DNA from: Lachnospiraceae bacterium
GTDB lineage: Bacteria; Bacillota_A; Clostridia; Lachnospirales; Lachnospiraceae
DNA: 64,000 bases
Assembly (NCBI GenBank): GCA_016287765.1
Contig: JAEEWS010000006.1
Span: 1 to 64,000 of the forward strand
Direction: 5' to 3'
Below are positions 1 to 7,089 of this stretch, in pieces. The notes under the pieces are model-generated. The model was given only the letters and a program-made list of their open reading frames with translations, was not told the DNA's origin and made no database searches. The position numbers and the translations under genes were made by a program. Numbering within the stretch: the stretch's first letter is position 1; every line of letters starts with the position of its first letter.

Positions 1-7
1 CCATGCC

Positions 8-36
8 TTTACAATTTAAAACTCTTGTTGTATACT
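8..36 (+). promoter_or_regulatory. promoter of tRNA-Arg
   Basis: TTTACA at 8-13 and TATACT at 31-36 are separated by 17 bases, a good sigma-A-type promoter. The tRNA begins 17 bases after the -10 box. Confidence 0.7.
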
Positions 37-52
37 CACACGGTACTTTTAA

Positions 53-126
53 GTCACTGTAGCCCAGCTGGACAGAGCGTTCGCCTCCGAAGTGAAAGGC
101 CGTCGGTTCGAATCCGATCAGTGACG
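53..126 (+). tRNA. tRNA-Arg (anticodon CCG)
   Basis: The cloverleaf folds fully: acceptor GTCACTG pairs with CAGTGAC, the anticodon stem TTCGC/GTGAA encloses the loop CTCCGAA, and the T-arm loop is TTCGAAT. The anticodon CCG reads the arginine codon CGG. The discriminator base is G. No CCA is encoded, so the CCA-adding enzyme must supply it. Confidence 0.93.
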
Positions 127-128
127 TT

Positions 129-160
129 AAAAAAGGGACTGATCAACAGTCCCTTTTTTA
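129..160. terminator. bidirectional terminator
   Basis: The arms AAAAAAGGGACTG and CAGTCCCTTTTTT enclose a five-base loop. It can end the tRNA-Arg transcript on the plus strand and the pyrophosphatase gene arriving on the minus strand. Confidence 0.85.
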
Positions 161-164
161 TTAT

Positions 165-1475
165 CTATCCAACGGTCACGGCCGATAAGGCATAGAGCAT
201 CTCCGGAAGCAGCTGCTTCTTTCGGCTCATTACATTCGGCATATCATAAACCCTTTCCCTGATCATCTTATAGGGCAGAAGTTTTTCCGCCTTATATCCG
301 GTTGTAAGCAGTACACTGTGCTCCTTTAAAACATTTGTTATCATCAGAGCAGCCCAGGTGAGGCCGTTTTTCTCCCTTACTGTCTCAAGTCTGTCCAGAT
401 AGGTCTGCATGTACTCATCTATATCATGCAGCGTGGTCACTTCGCATTGACCTATTCCTATCATGATATTCTTTTCCGTATATTTCTTGAAATCCGAAAG
501 GATAGCTCTCTCCGGATTTCTTTTTCCAAGACTTTCCACATGGCTGAACATCTGATGGCCGAAATCATCAATGTTAACTTCACAGATCTCTGCCAGTTTT
601 TCGGCGATCTCCGTATCCACCGGAGTTGTGGTGGGACTCTTAAGGATCAGCGTATCCGAGATCAGTCCTGTCAGAAGTACTTTGGCTGTATACTTATCCG
701 GAATGATGTTGTTTCTCAGGAACATGCGGTAAACTATGGTACAGGTACTTCCCAGAGGCTCCGTATCAATGAATATGGGCAGCTTGGTCTTGGAAGCATC
801 AAGTCTGTGATGATCCACTATCTCCACCACTTCGGCACTTTCTATGCCTGTTACGGACTGTCTTGCCTCATTGTGATCCACCATTATCACCTTATAGGAG
901 GGTGCTTTAAGGAAGCATCTTCTGCTCACATAACCGCAGAACTCATCTCCGGAATACACAGCCAGACCTCTCTTTTTGGAATTGGAAAGACTGAGCTTCG
1001 CCTCTTCAAAAAGATCCTCTGCCTGAATGGGGCTTTCCTTTTTTCCCAGAAGCATACCCAGGGTGGGGATCTCGGATATTCTTCCTTCCTCCCCCAGCTT
1101 GTGCATGAAATAAAGGGTTATATCATCAACGCTTAAAAGTCCCGCAAACCTGTCCTCTTCATAGATGGGTACCACCGAAGGAGTCGAATCCTTATAGGTC
1201 CTGGCAAGGGCTGTAAGAGGTTGTGACACATCCAGCTTTTCTGTGGGCTTAAGCATCACATCCTCCACCTTGGGGTATACATTACCGAGATATTGAGGCG
1301 CTTCTATGTCCAATGTGTTTAAAATAGCCTTCACGCTGTCGCTTAAATGTCCGGCTCGTACCGGTATATACTCGTTTTCCGGGTCGATCCTGTTTTTAAG
1401 CACAGAATAGGCATAAGCACTGCACAGGCTGTCCAGATCCGGATTCTTGTGCCCTGTTATATAGATCCTGCTCAT
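165..1475 (-). CDS. ppaC: manganese-dependent inorganic pyrophosphatase with CBS domains
   Basis: Family II (DHH) pyrophosphatase, a cytoplasmic enzyme that hydrolyses pyrophosphate to drive biosynthetic reactions. The 436-residue protein starts with the DHH-type motif GHKNPDLDSLCSAYAY. CBS-like sequence follows (around residues 70-190), then the second half of the phosphoesterase with VDHNE, IVDHHR and DTEPLGST, and finally the DHHA2 substrate domain. Related CBS-containing enzymes are often near 545 residues with a DRTGG domain between the CBS repeats; at this length that domain appears absent. CBS pairs bind adenine nucleotides in this family, so nucleotide control of activity is likely (inference). 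A GAGGTG ribosome site lies five bases before the ATG. Confidence 0.9.
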   Translation of the reverse strand: MSRIYITGHKNPDLDSLCSAYAYSVLKNRIDPENEYIPVRAGHLSDSVKAILNTLDIEAPQYLGNVYPKVEDVMLKPTEKLDVSQPLTALARTYKDSTPSVVPIYEEDRFAGLLSVDDITLYFMHKLGEEGRISEIPTLGMLLGKKESPIQAEDLFEEAKLSLSNSKKRGLAVYSGDEFCGYVSRRCFLKAPSYKVIMVDHNEARQSVTGIESAEVVEIVDHHRLDASKTKLPIFIDTEPLGSTCTIVYRMFLRNNIIPDKYTAKVLLTGLISDTLILKSPTTTPVDTEIAEKLAEICEVNIDDFGHQMFSHVESLGKRNPERAILSDFKKYTEKNIMIGIGQCEVTTLHDIDEYMQTYLDRLETVREKNGLTWAALMITNVLKEHSVLLTTGYKAEKLLPYKMIRERVYDMPNVMSRKKQLLPEMLYALSAVTVG

Positions 1476-1580
1476 TTTTTCACCTCTGTTTTATCTTTAT
1501 ACTTGAGTTTTTCCATTAAGATATATATAACAAAAAGCCCGTCGCCCTGTCAATTTTTCTTTGTTATGCGCTTGTCCTTC

Positions 1581-2213
1581 TTACATGGCTATCTCGACTG
1601 TGGAAGTCTTAAGATCATACTGATAAACACTGTCGGAAAGAAAATCATTTTCGTTTACAACGGTTGAATTCACTGCCCTGACAGTTTCTTTAAGCATGTT
1701 AAGATCATACTGCTCTACTCTGGGAACGATAATGACCTCGTGGATGCTTGAAGGGAGGATGTAAAGATTGCAGCCGAGACGTTTGGCTATTTTTTCTATA
1801 ACGCTGTCTATAAACATTACCGCAGCACCAAACATTCCGGAATCGTTGGTACAAACGTAAAGTTCGCTCTTGTCCAGTTCTCCCTCTCCCTCCATATAAT
1901 CTTTGGCATCCACACCTTCGCAGATCCGTCTGACCAGTTCTTCCAGTTTATAGAGCCTGGTCTTAAATAATTCGCCGGTGTTGTGCTTGGCAAGAGAAAG
2001 CAATTCCTCCTTTTTCAGGCCGTTCTCTTCCAATTGCTCGATTCTTAAAGGCTGGGAAGTTCTGATCCCGTCCTCCTGTTCTTCAAGCCACCTGTAACCC
2101 ACGGTAAGGTTTAAAACATCATCGCAGGGGAACTGATCCCTGATCTCACCGCATACATTTCCGCTCATAAGGCGCATAAAAAGATGATCTTTATTAAATT
2201 GTCTGTTTTCCAT
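1581..2213 (-). CDS. DUF5688-like protein
   Basis: A 210-residue cytoplasmic protein resembling the C-terminal part of DUF5688 proteins, which I know mainly from Lachnospiraceae and whose function is unknown. Recognisable family stretches are ELYVCTNDSGMFGAAVMF, LYILPSSIHEVIIVPR and, near the end, NENDFLSDSVYQYD. Full-length family members I recall are longer, so this is a short version. It has no signal peptide or membrane segment. AGGAGAG lies four bases before the ATG. It is transcribed in the same direction as the pyrophosphatase, about 100 bases upstream of it. Confidence 0.65.
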   Translation of the reverse strand: MENRQFNKDHLFMRLMSGNVCGEIRDQFPCDDVLNLTVGYRWLEEQEDGIRTSQPLRIEQLEENGLKKEELLSLAKHNTGELFKTRLYKLEELVRRICEGVDAKDYMEGEGELDKSELYVCTNDSGMFGAAVMFIDSVIEKIAKRLGCNLYILPSSIHEVIIVPRVEQYDLNMLKETVRAVNSTVVNENDFLSDSVYQYDLKTSTVEIAM

Positions 2214-2305
2214 TTATCTCTCCTGAATTTTAAGTAGATCCTGCCATGAATCGCGAATTTAGAATAGAAATCGAGAAAATAGATGAAGCATATATATATT
2301 ACCAC

Positions 2306-2333
2306 GAAAAAAGGTCCGGTACAATACCGGACC
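2306..2333 (-). terminator. terminator of the GGDEF-EAL gene
   Basis: On the minus strand GGTCCGGTA, a three-base loop and TACCGGACC are followed by a run of six T. The stem is a perfect 9 bp. It lies about 50 bases beyond the stop codon of the GGDEF-EAL gene. Confidence 0.85.
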
Positions 2334-2385
2334 TGATCTCAATCTGTAGAAAATCGAGGGTTGTTTTTGTGCACTTTTCACAATA

Positions 2386-3939
2386 TCAGAAACTGATCAT
2401 CTGTGAAGCGATATTGGCAGGAACGGGTCTGCTGTAGAGGAAGCCCTGAGCCTTGTTGCAATTCATTCTTCTCAGCATCTCTTCCTGAGCATTTTCTTCC
2501 ACACCTTCGGCAACAACAAGCATATTAAGTGCCTGCGCGAGACTGATAATGGTCTCAACTATCTTCTTATCTTCATTATCAACGGTAACAGCCTCCATGA
2601 AACTCTTATCTATCTTAAGGTTATCGATGGGAAGCTTCTTAAGATAGTTAAGGGATGAATAACCTGTTCCAAAATCATCCAGTGAAAACAGGATGCCGAA
2701 CTTCTTAAGGTTTTCAATGGTTCTGATAGCGTAATTTACGTCTTCGATAGCTACGGTTTCCGTGATCTCCAGTTCAAGATACTTGGGATCTATGTTGTAC
2801 TCCCTGATCATTTCCATTACATAATCGGTAAGGAAAGGATCTCTGAACTGTTTTGCGGAAAGGTTAACGGCTATCATGACCTTATTACCGGATTTATGCC
2901 ACTCGGCCAACTGTTTGCAAGCCTTGTTCAATACAAGCTTACCCAGCTCTATGATAAGACCGCACTCCTCGGCAACGGGAATGAACTCGTCAGGGAAAAG
3001 AAGTCCCTTTTGAGGATGATGCCATCTGATCAATGCCTCAAAGCTTGCCACTCTGTTGGTCGCAAGATTAACCTGGGGCTGATAGTAAAGTTCAAACTGA
3101 TTATCACGGATAGCTTCTCTCATTTCACCCTGAAGCTTGACTCTGTTGGACATCATCTGCTCCATGGGATTATCAAAGATCCTGTAAGCATTCTTTCCGG
3201 AATCCTTTGCAACAAAGAGAGCTGTATCCAGATTTCTTGTAAGATTCTGTAATGAAGGACACTTGTCCCTGGAAACAATGAGCACACCCATGCTGGCACT
3301 GATGGAAATCTCTTTATCATCCATAGCCTTAAAGTGTTCAACACTGAAGATGTGCATGATCTCCACAGCCTTTTTCTCGCATTCGTCTCTGCTCAAAAGT
3401 CTGTTGAAGAGAATGATAAATTCATCTCCACCCACACGTCCGATAAAATCGTCCTCACCGAGAGTAGCTTCAAGTCTGTCCGCAACGGAAGAAATAACCG
3501 CATCTCCGTTGAGATGTCCCATGGTATCGTTAATGATCTTGAAATCATCCAGATCGATATCGATAATGGTGAAGAATTCACCGGGATAGGATTTGTGTAT
3601 CTCATTTTCAAGTTTGCTCATGAAAGCGACTCTGTTAGGCAACTTGGTCAGGTAATCCGTATAAGCCACTTCCTTCATCTGCTCTCTGTTTTCCCTAAGC
3701 TCATCATATTTTTCAAAAAGCTCGGATTTTGTGTTAGAAACTTCATCATAGGCCATTTTGAGGTCGTTGTAGCTTTCTGCCAGTTTTGCATCGGCTGTTT
3801 CCGCCTTCTTTTCGGCTTTCACCCTCTTCGCGATGTTAACAAAGAGAAGGAATAAAAGTACCCCGAACAGGCCGGTCAGCACTGCATCCCCCACAGGCCC
3901 ATACTGTATAAGGTTGACTTCTAAAACTATTAAAGGCAT
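2386..3939 (-). CDS. membrane-bound GGDEF-EAL cyclic-di-GMP enzyme
   Basis: A 517-residue protein with one N-terminal membrane segment (about residues 15-38), a short coiled coil rich in K, E and A (40-95), a GGDEF domain (about 95-250) and an EAL domain (about 265-510). GGDEF is intact (GRVGGDEFIILF), but the usual RxxD inhibitory site before it is missing (GEDD instead). The EAL side keeps EAL, AVNLSAKQF, ELEITET, DDFGTGYSSL, LKIDKSF, AEGVEE and AQGF, so the phosphodiesterase looks active. It could both make and degrade cyclic di-GMP; which activity dominates cannot be told. The PilZ protein at 52.6-53.0 kb is a possible receptor. Confidence 0.93.
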   Translation of the reverse strand: MPLIVLEVNLIQYGPVGDAVLTGLFGVLLFLLFVNIAKRVKAEKKAETADAKLAESYNDLKMAYDEVSNTKSELFEKYDELRENREQMKEVAYTDYLTKLPNRVAFMSKLENEIHKSYPGEFFTIIDIDLDDFKIINDTMGHLNGDAVISSVADRLEATLGEDDFIGRVGGDEFIILFNRLLSRDECEKKAVEIMHIFSVEHFKAMDDKEISISASMGVLIVSRDKCPSLQNLTRNLDTALFVAKDSGKNAYRIFDNPMEQMMSNRVKLQGEMREAIRDNQFELYYQPQVNLATNRVASFEALIRWHHPQKGLLFPDEFIPVAEECGLIIELGKLVLNKACKQLAEWHKSGNKVMIAVNLSAKQFRDPFLTDYVMEMIREYNIDPKYLELEITETVAIEDVNYAIRTIENLKKFGILFSLDDFGTGYSSLNYLKKLPIDNLKIDKSFMEAVTVDNEDKKIVETIISLAQALNMLVVAEGVEENAQEEMLRRMNCNKAQGFLYSRPVPANIASQMISF

Positions 3940-4123
3940 TATTTTTCCCCTTTCGAAACAATGTAATTTGCTCCTATTTTGCCTTATAGATATTTAAATT
4001 AAATCATATAAACCAAAATATCGCAATAGAATTTTTTTACCATTATATTATAAATATTTATTTTTCTGTGAATAAAAATTTATAATTGTGGGTCCTGATC
4101 TGACGGTGTTTTGGAATGCAAAC

Positions 4124-4152
4124 TTTACATTCACTTCGGCTTAGTGTAAAAT
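4124..4152 (+). promoter_or_regulatory. promoter of the YhhN-like gene
   Basis: TTTACA (4124-4129), a 17-base spacer and TAAAAT (4147-4152). The two boxes lie within an imperfect dyad running from TTTACA to TGTAAA, so a repressor site overlapping the promoter is possible. The 250-base gap from 3940 to 4189 otherwise holds only AT-rich sequence. Confidence 0.6.
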
Positions 4153-4189
4153 CAGATTATCAGATGATCATGATAAAAGGTGGATAGGT

Positions 4190-4852
4190 ATGAATACAAT
4201 AACAACAGTGGCATTGATAATTCTTACGGTTGACAGCATTATCCATTTATACGGTACATACAGATGTAACCGTCTTATCAGGAGACTCACCAAATGGCTT
4301 TTACTTCCTTTGATGATGATCGCCTACTACTTTGCTGTTCCGTCTCCCAATCTTTATGTCCTGGCCGCCTTCTTCTTCAGCTGGGCGGGGGATGTGCTGC
4401 TTCTCGGCCGCGGTCCTCAGTTTTTTGTACTGGGAGGAATTGCTTTTCTCCTGAGTCATTTATGTTTCATCTGTGCTTACTGCACAAACATAAATTTCAA
4501 ACAAGTTCCCTATGCAACGATAATCCCCATCCTTATCCTCTTTATTGCCATCATATACATGGTGAGCAAAAATCTTCGGGATTTTATTCCAAAGATGTTG
4601 AAGGTCCCAATGGTGGGTTATCTTATGGCAAACGCAACCATGAATGCCTTCGCCATGATGCAGATGTTTTCCGTACCCTGCACGGCGACCATCACCATCT
4701 CCCTTGGTGCTCTGCTCTTCTTCTGGTCGGATGTCCTTTTGTTCGGAGTCCGTTTCCATAAAAGTGATTCTCTGTACAAAAGGCACTTTTTGGAAATGTT
4801 CGCATATATATTGGGAGAGTTCCTTATATGCTACGGCTTTATACAAATGTAA
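4190..4852 (+). CDS. YhhN/TMEM86-family membrane protein
   Basis: A 220-residue, strongly hydrophobic protein with about seven or eight membrane segments. The family signature is seen in FFFSWAGDVLLLG and, near the C terminus, LGALLFFWSDVLLFG; the acidic residues in both segments are typical of YhhN/TMEM86. Mammalian TMEM86 members hydrolyse the vinyl ether bond of lysoplasmalogen. Many anaerobic Firmicutes make plasmalogens, so that role is plausible here but not shown. AAAGGTGG lies eight bases before the ATG. It stands alone, with its own promoter and terminator. Confidence 0.8.
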   Translation: MNTITTVALIILTVDSIIHLYGTYRCNRLIRRLTKWLLLPLMMIAYYFAVPSPNLYVLAAFFFSWAGDVLLLGRGPQFFVLGGIAFLLSHLCFICAYCTNINFKQVPYATIIPILILFIAIIYMVSKNLRDFIPKMLKVPMVGYLMANATMNAFAMMQMFSVPCTATITISLGALLFFWSDVLLFGVRFHKSDSLYKRHFLEMFAYILGEFLICYGFIQM

Positions 4853-4862
4853 AACATACAAA

Positions 4863-4898
4863 CGCCGTCGAAAGACTTCCTTTCGGCGGCATTTGTTT
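4863..4898 (+). terminator. terminator of the YhhN-like gene
   Basis: GCCGTCGAAAG (4864-4874) pairs with CTTTCGGCGGC (4880-4890) with one G-T pair. A modest T-rich tail follows. Confidence 0.65.
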
Positions 4899-4900
4899 AG

Positions 4901-4986
4901 CGGAAGCGGTGGGATTCGAACCCACGAGCCCTTGCGGGCTACCTGATTTCGAGTCAGGGCCGTTATGACCGCTTCGATACGCTTCC
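4901..4986 (-). tRNA. tRNA-Ser (anticodon CGA)
   Basis: A class II tRNA with a long variable arm. Acceptor GGAAGCG pairs with CGCTTCC, the anticodon stem CCTGA/TCAGG holds the loop CTCGAAA, the variable arm is GCCC-GCAA-GGGC, and the T-loop is TTCGAAT. CGA reads the serine codon UCG. No CCA is encoded. Confidence 0.93.
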
Positions 4987-5077
4987 TCATCTGCTGTTTT
5001 TTATGTAAAAATAATCTGTTTTCCGAACAGCGCACAATAAGATAACACACTTATTCATCAATTGCAAGAAAAATTTT

Positions 5078-6088
5078 TCACCCTAAGATAAAAAGCTCCA
5101 CAAGATTCTTTTCCGCAATTTTTCCGTTTTTCATGTCCTGTTCCAGTTGAACTCCGTACTCAAGTTTTGCTCTGAGTGCGGATCTTTTAAAATTTCCCAC
5201 CTGTTGCATAAGTTTCTGTACCGCAAAAGGATGTATGCCCAGGATCGATGTGATCTCCCCCTGACTTTTCCCTTCCGCCTTAAGTTCCTTAACCACCAGA
5301 AGCTGGGTATAATGTCTTATCAGCATGCGCCATGTGAGCTGAACAGGTTCTCTCAATGCATTCAGCCTTTCATAAACAGCCAGTGCCCTTTTCATATCTC
5401 CCGCGGCAACCGCATCCGTCATATCAAAGATGACCGCTCTGAGCTCCCTGGTGCACACTGCTTCTATATCCTTCTTTTCCACCGAATCCCTGTCAAGAGC
5501 ATAAAACCCAAGCTTCTCTATCTCTATCTTCAGGTTTTCCATGTTTGTACCGGACCATTCCAGAAGGAATTTGGCTGTAGCTTCACTGATGCCCTTTCCC
5601 AGGCTCCGGAATTCCGTAGCTATCCAGAGTATCAGATCTCTTTCATCCAGTTCATTCATCTCGCAGGCATAGCCCTGCTCTTTTACCGCCTTAAAGAGTT
5701 TTCCTCTCTTATCCACCTCATCTTCCACGAATATTACCGTGGTGGTATCCGGGATAAGACTTATGTATTCCGCGAGCCCTTCTTTTCCTTCATTCTTCTT
5801 TTCGGGCTTATCTTCCGTTTCCTTTTTGGATGCTTTAAACTTACCGCTTCTGTTAACAAGGATACAGCGCCTGTCCGCAAAGAAAGGCATGGTATCACAC
5901 ATGCCGCGAAACTCGTTAAGGTCAAAGGAATCTCCCTGTATCACGGTCATGTTCATGGAATCATCCTCGGGAATTATACCCTTTTGAAGCTTATCGGCAT
6001 AAAGTCTCTTAAGATAATTCTCCTTGCCGTAAAGAAGGTAAACCCTTTTATATTCACCTGTTTTGATATCATTCTTAATATTTTTCAT
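5078..6088 (-). CDS. holA: DNA polymerase III subunit delta
   Basis: Delta subunit of the clamp loader, which opens the beta sliding clamp during replication. The 336-residue length and the N terminus (MKNIKNDIKTGEYKRVYLLYG) match the family, including the typical YLLYG-x-E start of its AAA+-like fold. The C-terminal half carries the family stretch QLTWRMLIRHYTQLLVVKEL. The ATG at 6088 is well supported by the family N terminus. There is no convincing ribosome site. Instead an extended -10 sits seven bases upstream, suggesting a leaderless mRNA. Its end faces the tRNA-Ser gene. Confidence 0.92.
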   Translation of the reverse strand: MKNIKNDIKTGEYKRVYLLYGKENYLKRLYADKLQKGIIPEDDSMNMTVIQGDSFDLNEFRGMCDTMPFFADRRCILVNRSGKFKASKKETEDKPEKKNEGKEGLAEYISLIPDTTTVIFVEDEVDKRGKLFKAVKEQGYACEMNELDERDLILWIATEFRSLGKGISEATAKFLLEWSGTNMENLKIEIEKLGFYALDRDSVEKKDIEAVCTRELRAVIFDMTDAVAAGDMKRALAVYERLNALREPVQLTWRMLIRHYTQLLVVKELKAEGKSQGEITSILGIHPFAVQKLMQQVGNFKRSALRAKLEYGVQLEQDMKNGKIAEKNLVELFILG

Positions 6089-6095
6089 GAGGATG

Positions 6096-6104
6096 ATTAT
6101 ACCA
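6096..6104 (-). promoter_or_regulatory. extended -10 promoter of holA
   Basis: On the minus strand this reads TGGTATAAT, a perfect extended -10 (TGnTATAAT). Only seven bases separate it from the holA ATG, so transcription should start at or next to the A of the start codon. Confidence 0.6.
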
Positions 6105-6144
6105 CATTTAAAATGCGATTTCCCCTTTTTTTCTTATTTTATGT

Positions 6145-6171
6145 AAAAAAACCGCGGTCTGTGACCGCGGG
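6145..6171 (-). terminator. terminator of the FliD-like gene
   Basis: On the minus strand CCGCGGTC, the loop ACA and GACCGCGG are followed by seven T. It lies just past the stop codon of the FliD-like gene. Confidence 0.88.
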
Positions 6172-6189
6172 AAAACATTTCATTTTTCT

Positions 6190-6975
6190 CTAAAACATGG
6201 TATTAAAAAGCTGTGAAAAATAATTGTTGTTATTGTAATTACCGGTATTGTTATACATGGAAGCCGCCGTAGCTTTACCTGTTCCCGCAGAAGCGGAAGA
6301 ATTTATCTTTCCTATCTTATATGAAGCCTGATAGCCGAAACTTCCCACACCGTTGAACATGGAAGATTTGGAGGTGGAATAGGCATTATTCCACTTGTCT
6401 TCATCAAAGGTGATCTTGTTATCCGTTCCCAGTTTCATTCCGAGCTCATTCAGCATGCCTGCATTCTTCTTCATGTAATTCACAAGTCCGAGAGTATCTT
6501 TCAGCACGCTCTGACGGTTTACCTTCACTGAATTCTCGATCAGGGAATTGTACCCTTCCACAAAACTCTTAGCCGCAGCCAATGATCCTTCCGAATTCTC
6601 CTTATTGCTAAAATCCGTCCTCCTTAATCTGCTGATCGAATCCTTAAGAGAAGATGCATTCCCCGATACTGTTTTAAGATTGGAGATCTCATTTGATACT
6701 GCATCCGTGGCTGAGGATGAACCTGTATTTCCGTATTTCTCATAATAAGCCGACAACAGTCTCTTATATGTACCCTTCTTGATCATGTTGAGATCACTGA
6801 AGGTATTCTCTCCCAAGGCCGAAAAGATATCGTTTGTGTTGTTCTTGGAAGAAGTCTTTGAAGCGGAATTATTAAAAAGCGAATTAAGAGAAGCTGCCGA
6901 ACCGTATCTGTCAGCACCGCCATTATATAACGCTTTATAAAGTCCTGCATTTGAAAGGGATGAGATTCCTGCCAT
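6190..6975 (-). CDS. FliD-like flagellar cap-related protein
   Basis: A 261-residue protein rich in Ser, Asn and Tyr. The stretch AAAKSFVEGYNSLI, the following helix-rich region and the segment LNELGMKLGTDNKITFDEDKW resemble the C-terminal part of the hook-associated cap protein FliD, in which FVxxYNSLI is typical. It lacks the long central D2/D3 domains, so it is not an ordinary FliD. It may be a secreted flagellar accessory protein (inference). The start at MAGISSL is chosen because AAAGGAGG lies five bases before it; an in-frame ATG 13 codons upstream has no such site. Confidence 0.55.
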   Translation of the reverse strand: MAGISSLSNAGLYKALYNGGADRYGSAASLNSLFNNSASKTSSKNNTNDIFSALGENTFSDLNMIKKGTYKRLLSAYYEKYGNTGSSSATDAVSNEISNLKTVSGNASSLKDSISRLRRTDFSNKENSEGSLAAAKSFVEGYNSLIENSVKVNRQSVLKDTLGLVNYMKKNAGMLNELGMKLGTDNKITFDEDKWNNAYSTSKSSMFNGVGSFGYQASYKIGKINSSASAGTGKATAASMYNNTGNYNNNNYFSQLFNTMF

Positions 6976-7089
6976 ATCTGCCTCCTTTGACCGGTATATC
7001 GGTTCCGAAAACAAAAACTATGCCCTCTGAAATTATTATAAAGCATAAGACCAACAAATGTGTGACAAAAAAATGATATTTTATAAAAA

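Noticed and set aside
5147..6193. 348-residue open frame antisense to holA
   Set aside because: It mirrors a clear holA gene, with no ribosome site or recognisable domain.
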